Made by a program: the position numbers and the translations under genes. The notes beneath the pieces were generated by a model that was not told the DNA's origin, made no database searches, and worked only from the letters and a program-made list of their open reading frames with translations. Positions 60,682 through 64,000 of a stretch of DNA of 64,000 bases are shown piece by piece (the stretch's first letter is position 1; every line of letters begins with the position of its first letter). This DNA comes from an uncultured Pseudomonadota bacterium. Lineage in GTDB: Bacteria > Pseudomonadota > Gammaproteobacteria > Burkholderiales > SG8-39. The DNA is taken from contig CAILKO010000044.1 in the NCBI GenBank assembly GCA_903834835.1, positions 48,236 to 112,235 on the forward strand, given 5' to 3'.

Positions 60682-64000
<3,319 letters not shown>

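Overview
The window is high-GC chromosomal DNA from a member of the Pseudomonadota, most likely the beta/gamma branch. Supporting evidence: the apbC-dcd and metG neighbourhood, a GlrK/GlrR-type two-component pair, UbiX, DUF3301, DUF6279 and PA0069-family proteins, and the 3' two-thirds of rpoC at the right edge. I see no rRNA, tRNA, CRISPR array, insertion sequence or prophage. About 60 protein genes are packed with mostly short gaps, so this looks like core chromosome plus catabolic accessory genes.

Layout. 1-9.3 kb: the 3' part of an acyl-CoA (methylmalonyl-CoA type) mutase, a tandem gamma-carbonic-anhydrase-like protein, an MFS exporter, azlCD, an M48 protease, an MliC-type lipoprotein, and a small catabolic set (CMD-like protein, alpha/beta hydrolase, VOC protein, ACMSD-like amidohydrolase). 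9.4-15.9 kb: SPFH/NfeD membrane pair, a stand-alone DGQHR (DndB-like) protein, a thioredoxin-like exported protein and the sigma54-activator two-component system. 15.9-24.6 kb: folA, ornithine decarboxylase with a long leader containing a strong small ORF, dcd, apbC, metG, a pilin-like orphan, acylphosphatase, and an HTH regulator divergent from a degenerate FAD-oxidase-like gene. 24.6-35.9 kb: dnaE, an EamA exporter, an APH-type kinase, dtd and small proteins, threonine dehydratase, a quinone reductase and a Nudix-MBL fusion. 35.9-47.5 kb: glutathione reductase, Cfa, a spermidine-synthase-like protein, a PA0069-type radical SAM protein, metY, a phosphodiesterase, ubiX and ferredoxin reductase. 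47.5-60.5 kb: an acyl-CoA/beta-oxidation region (enoyl-CoA hydratase, quinone reductase, FadB-like protein, SDR, IclR, CaiB/BaiF, hydrolase, acyl-CoA dehydrogenase) with a cyclase-domain response regulator, an MscS channel and an orphan BtuF-like binding protein. 60.6-64 kb: rpoC on the minus strand.

The most unusual signals are non-coding. Four dispersed AT-rich dyads share AGTAAC-N6-GTTACT and sit at or just beyond gene 3' ends (2447, 29226, 48362, 60569). Three have longer arms whose outer bases differ between copies but stay self-complementary. Two of them flank genes resembling the kinase and acyl-CoA dehydrogenase of 4-hydroxyacyl-CoA catabolism (LvaA/LvaC, or ACAD10/11 in animals). A second signal is the ornithine decarboxylase leader: a near-consensus sigma70 promoter, a roughly 200-nt 5' UTR and a 21-codon ORF with a consensus Shine-Dalgarno ending next to the decarboxylase ribosome binding site. 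All calls come from reading the sequence; no database search or folding program was run.
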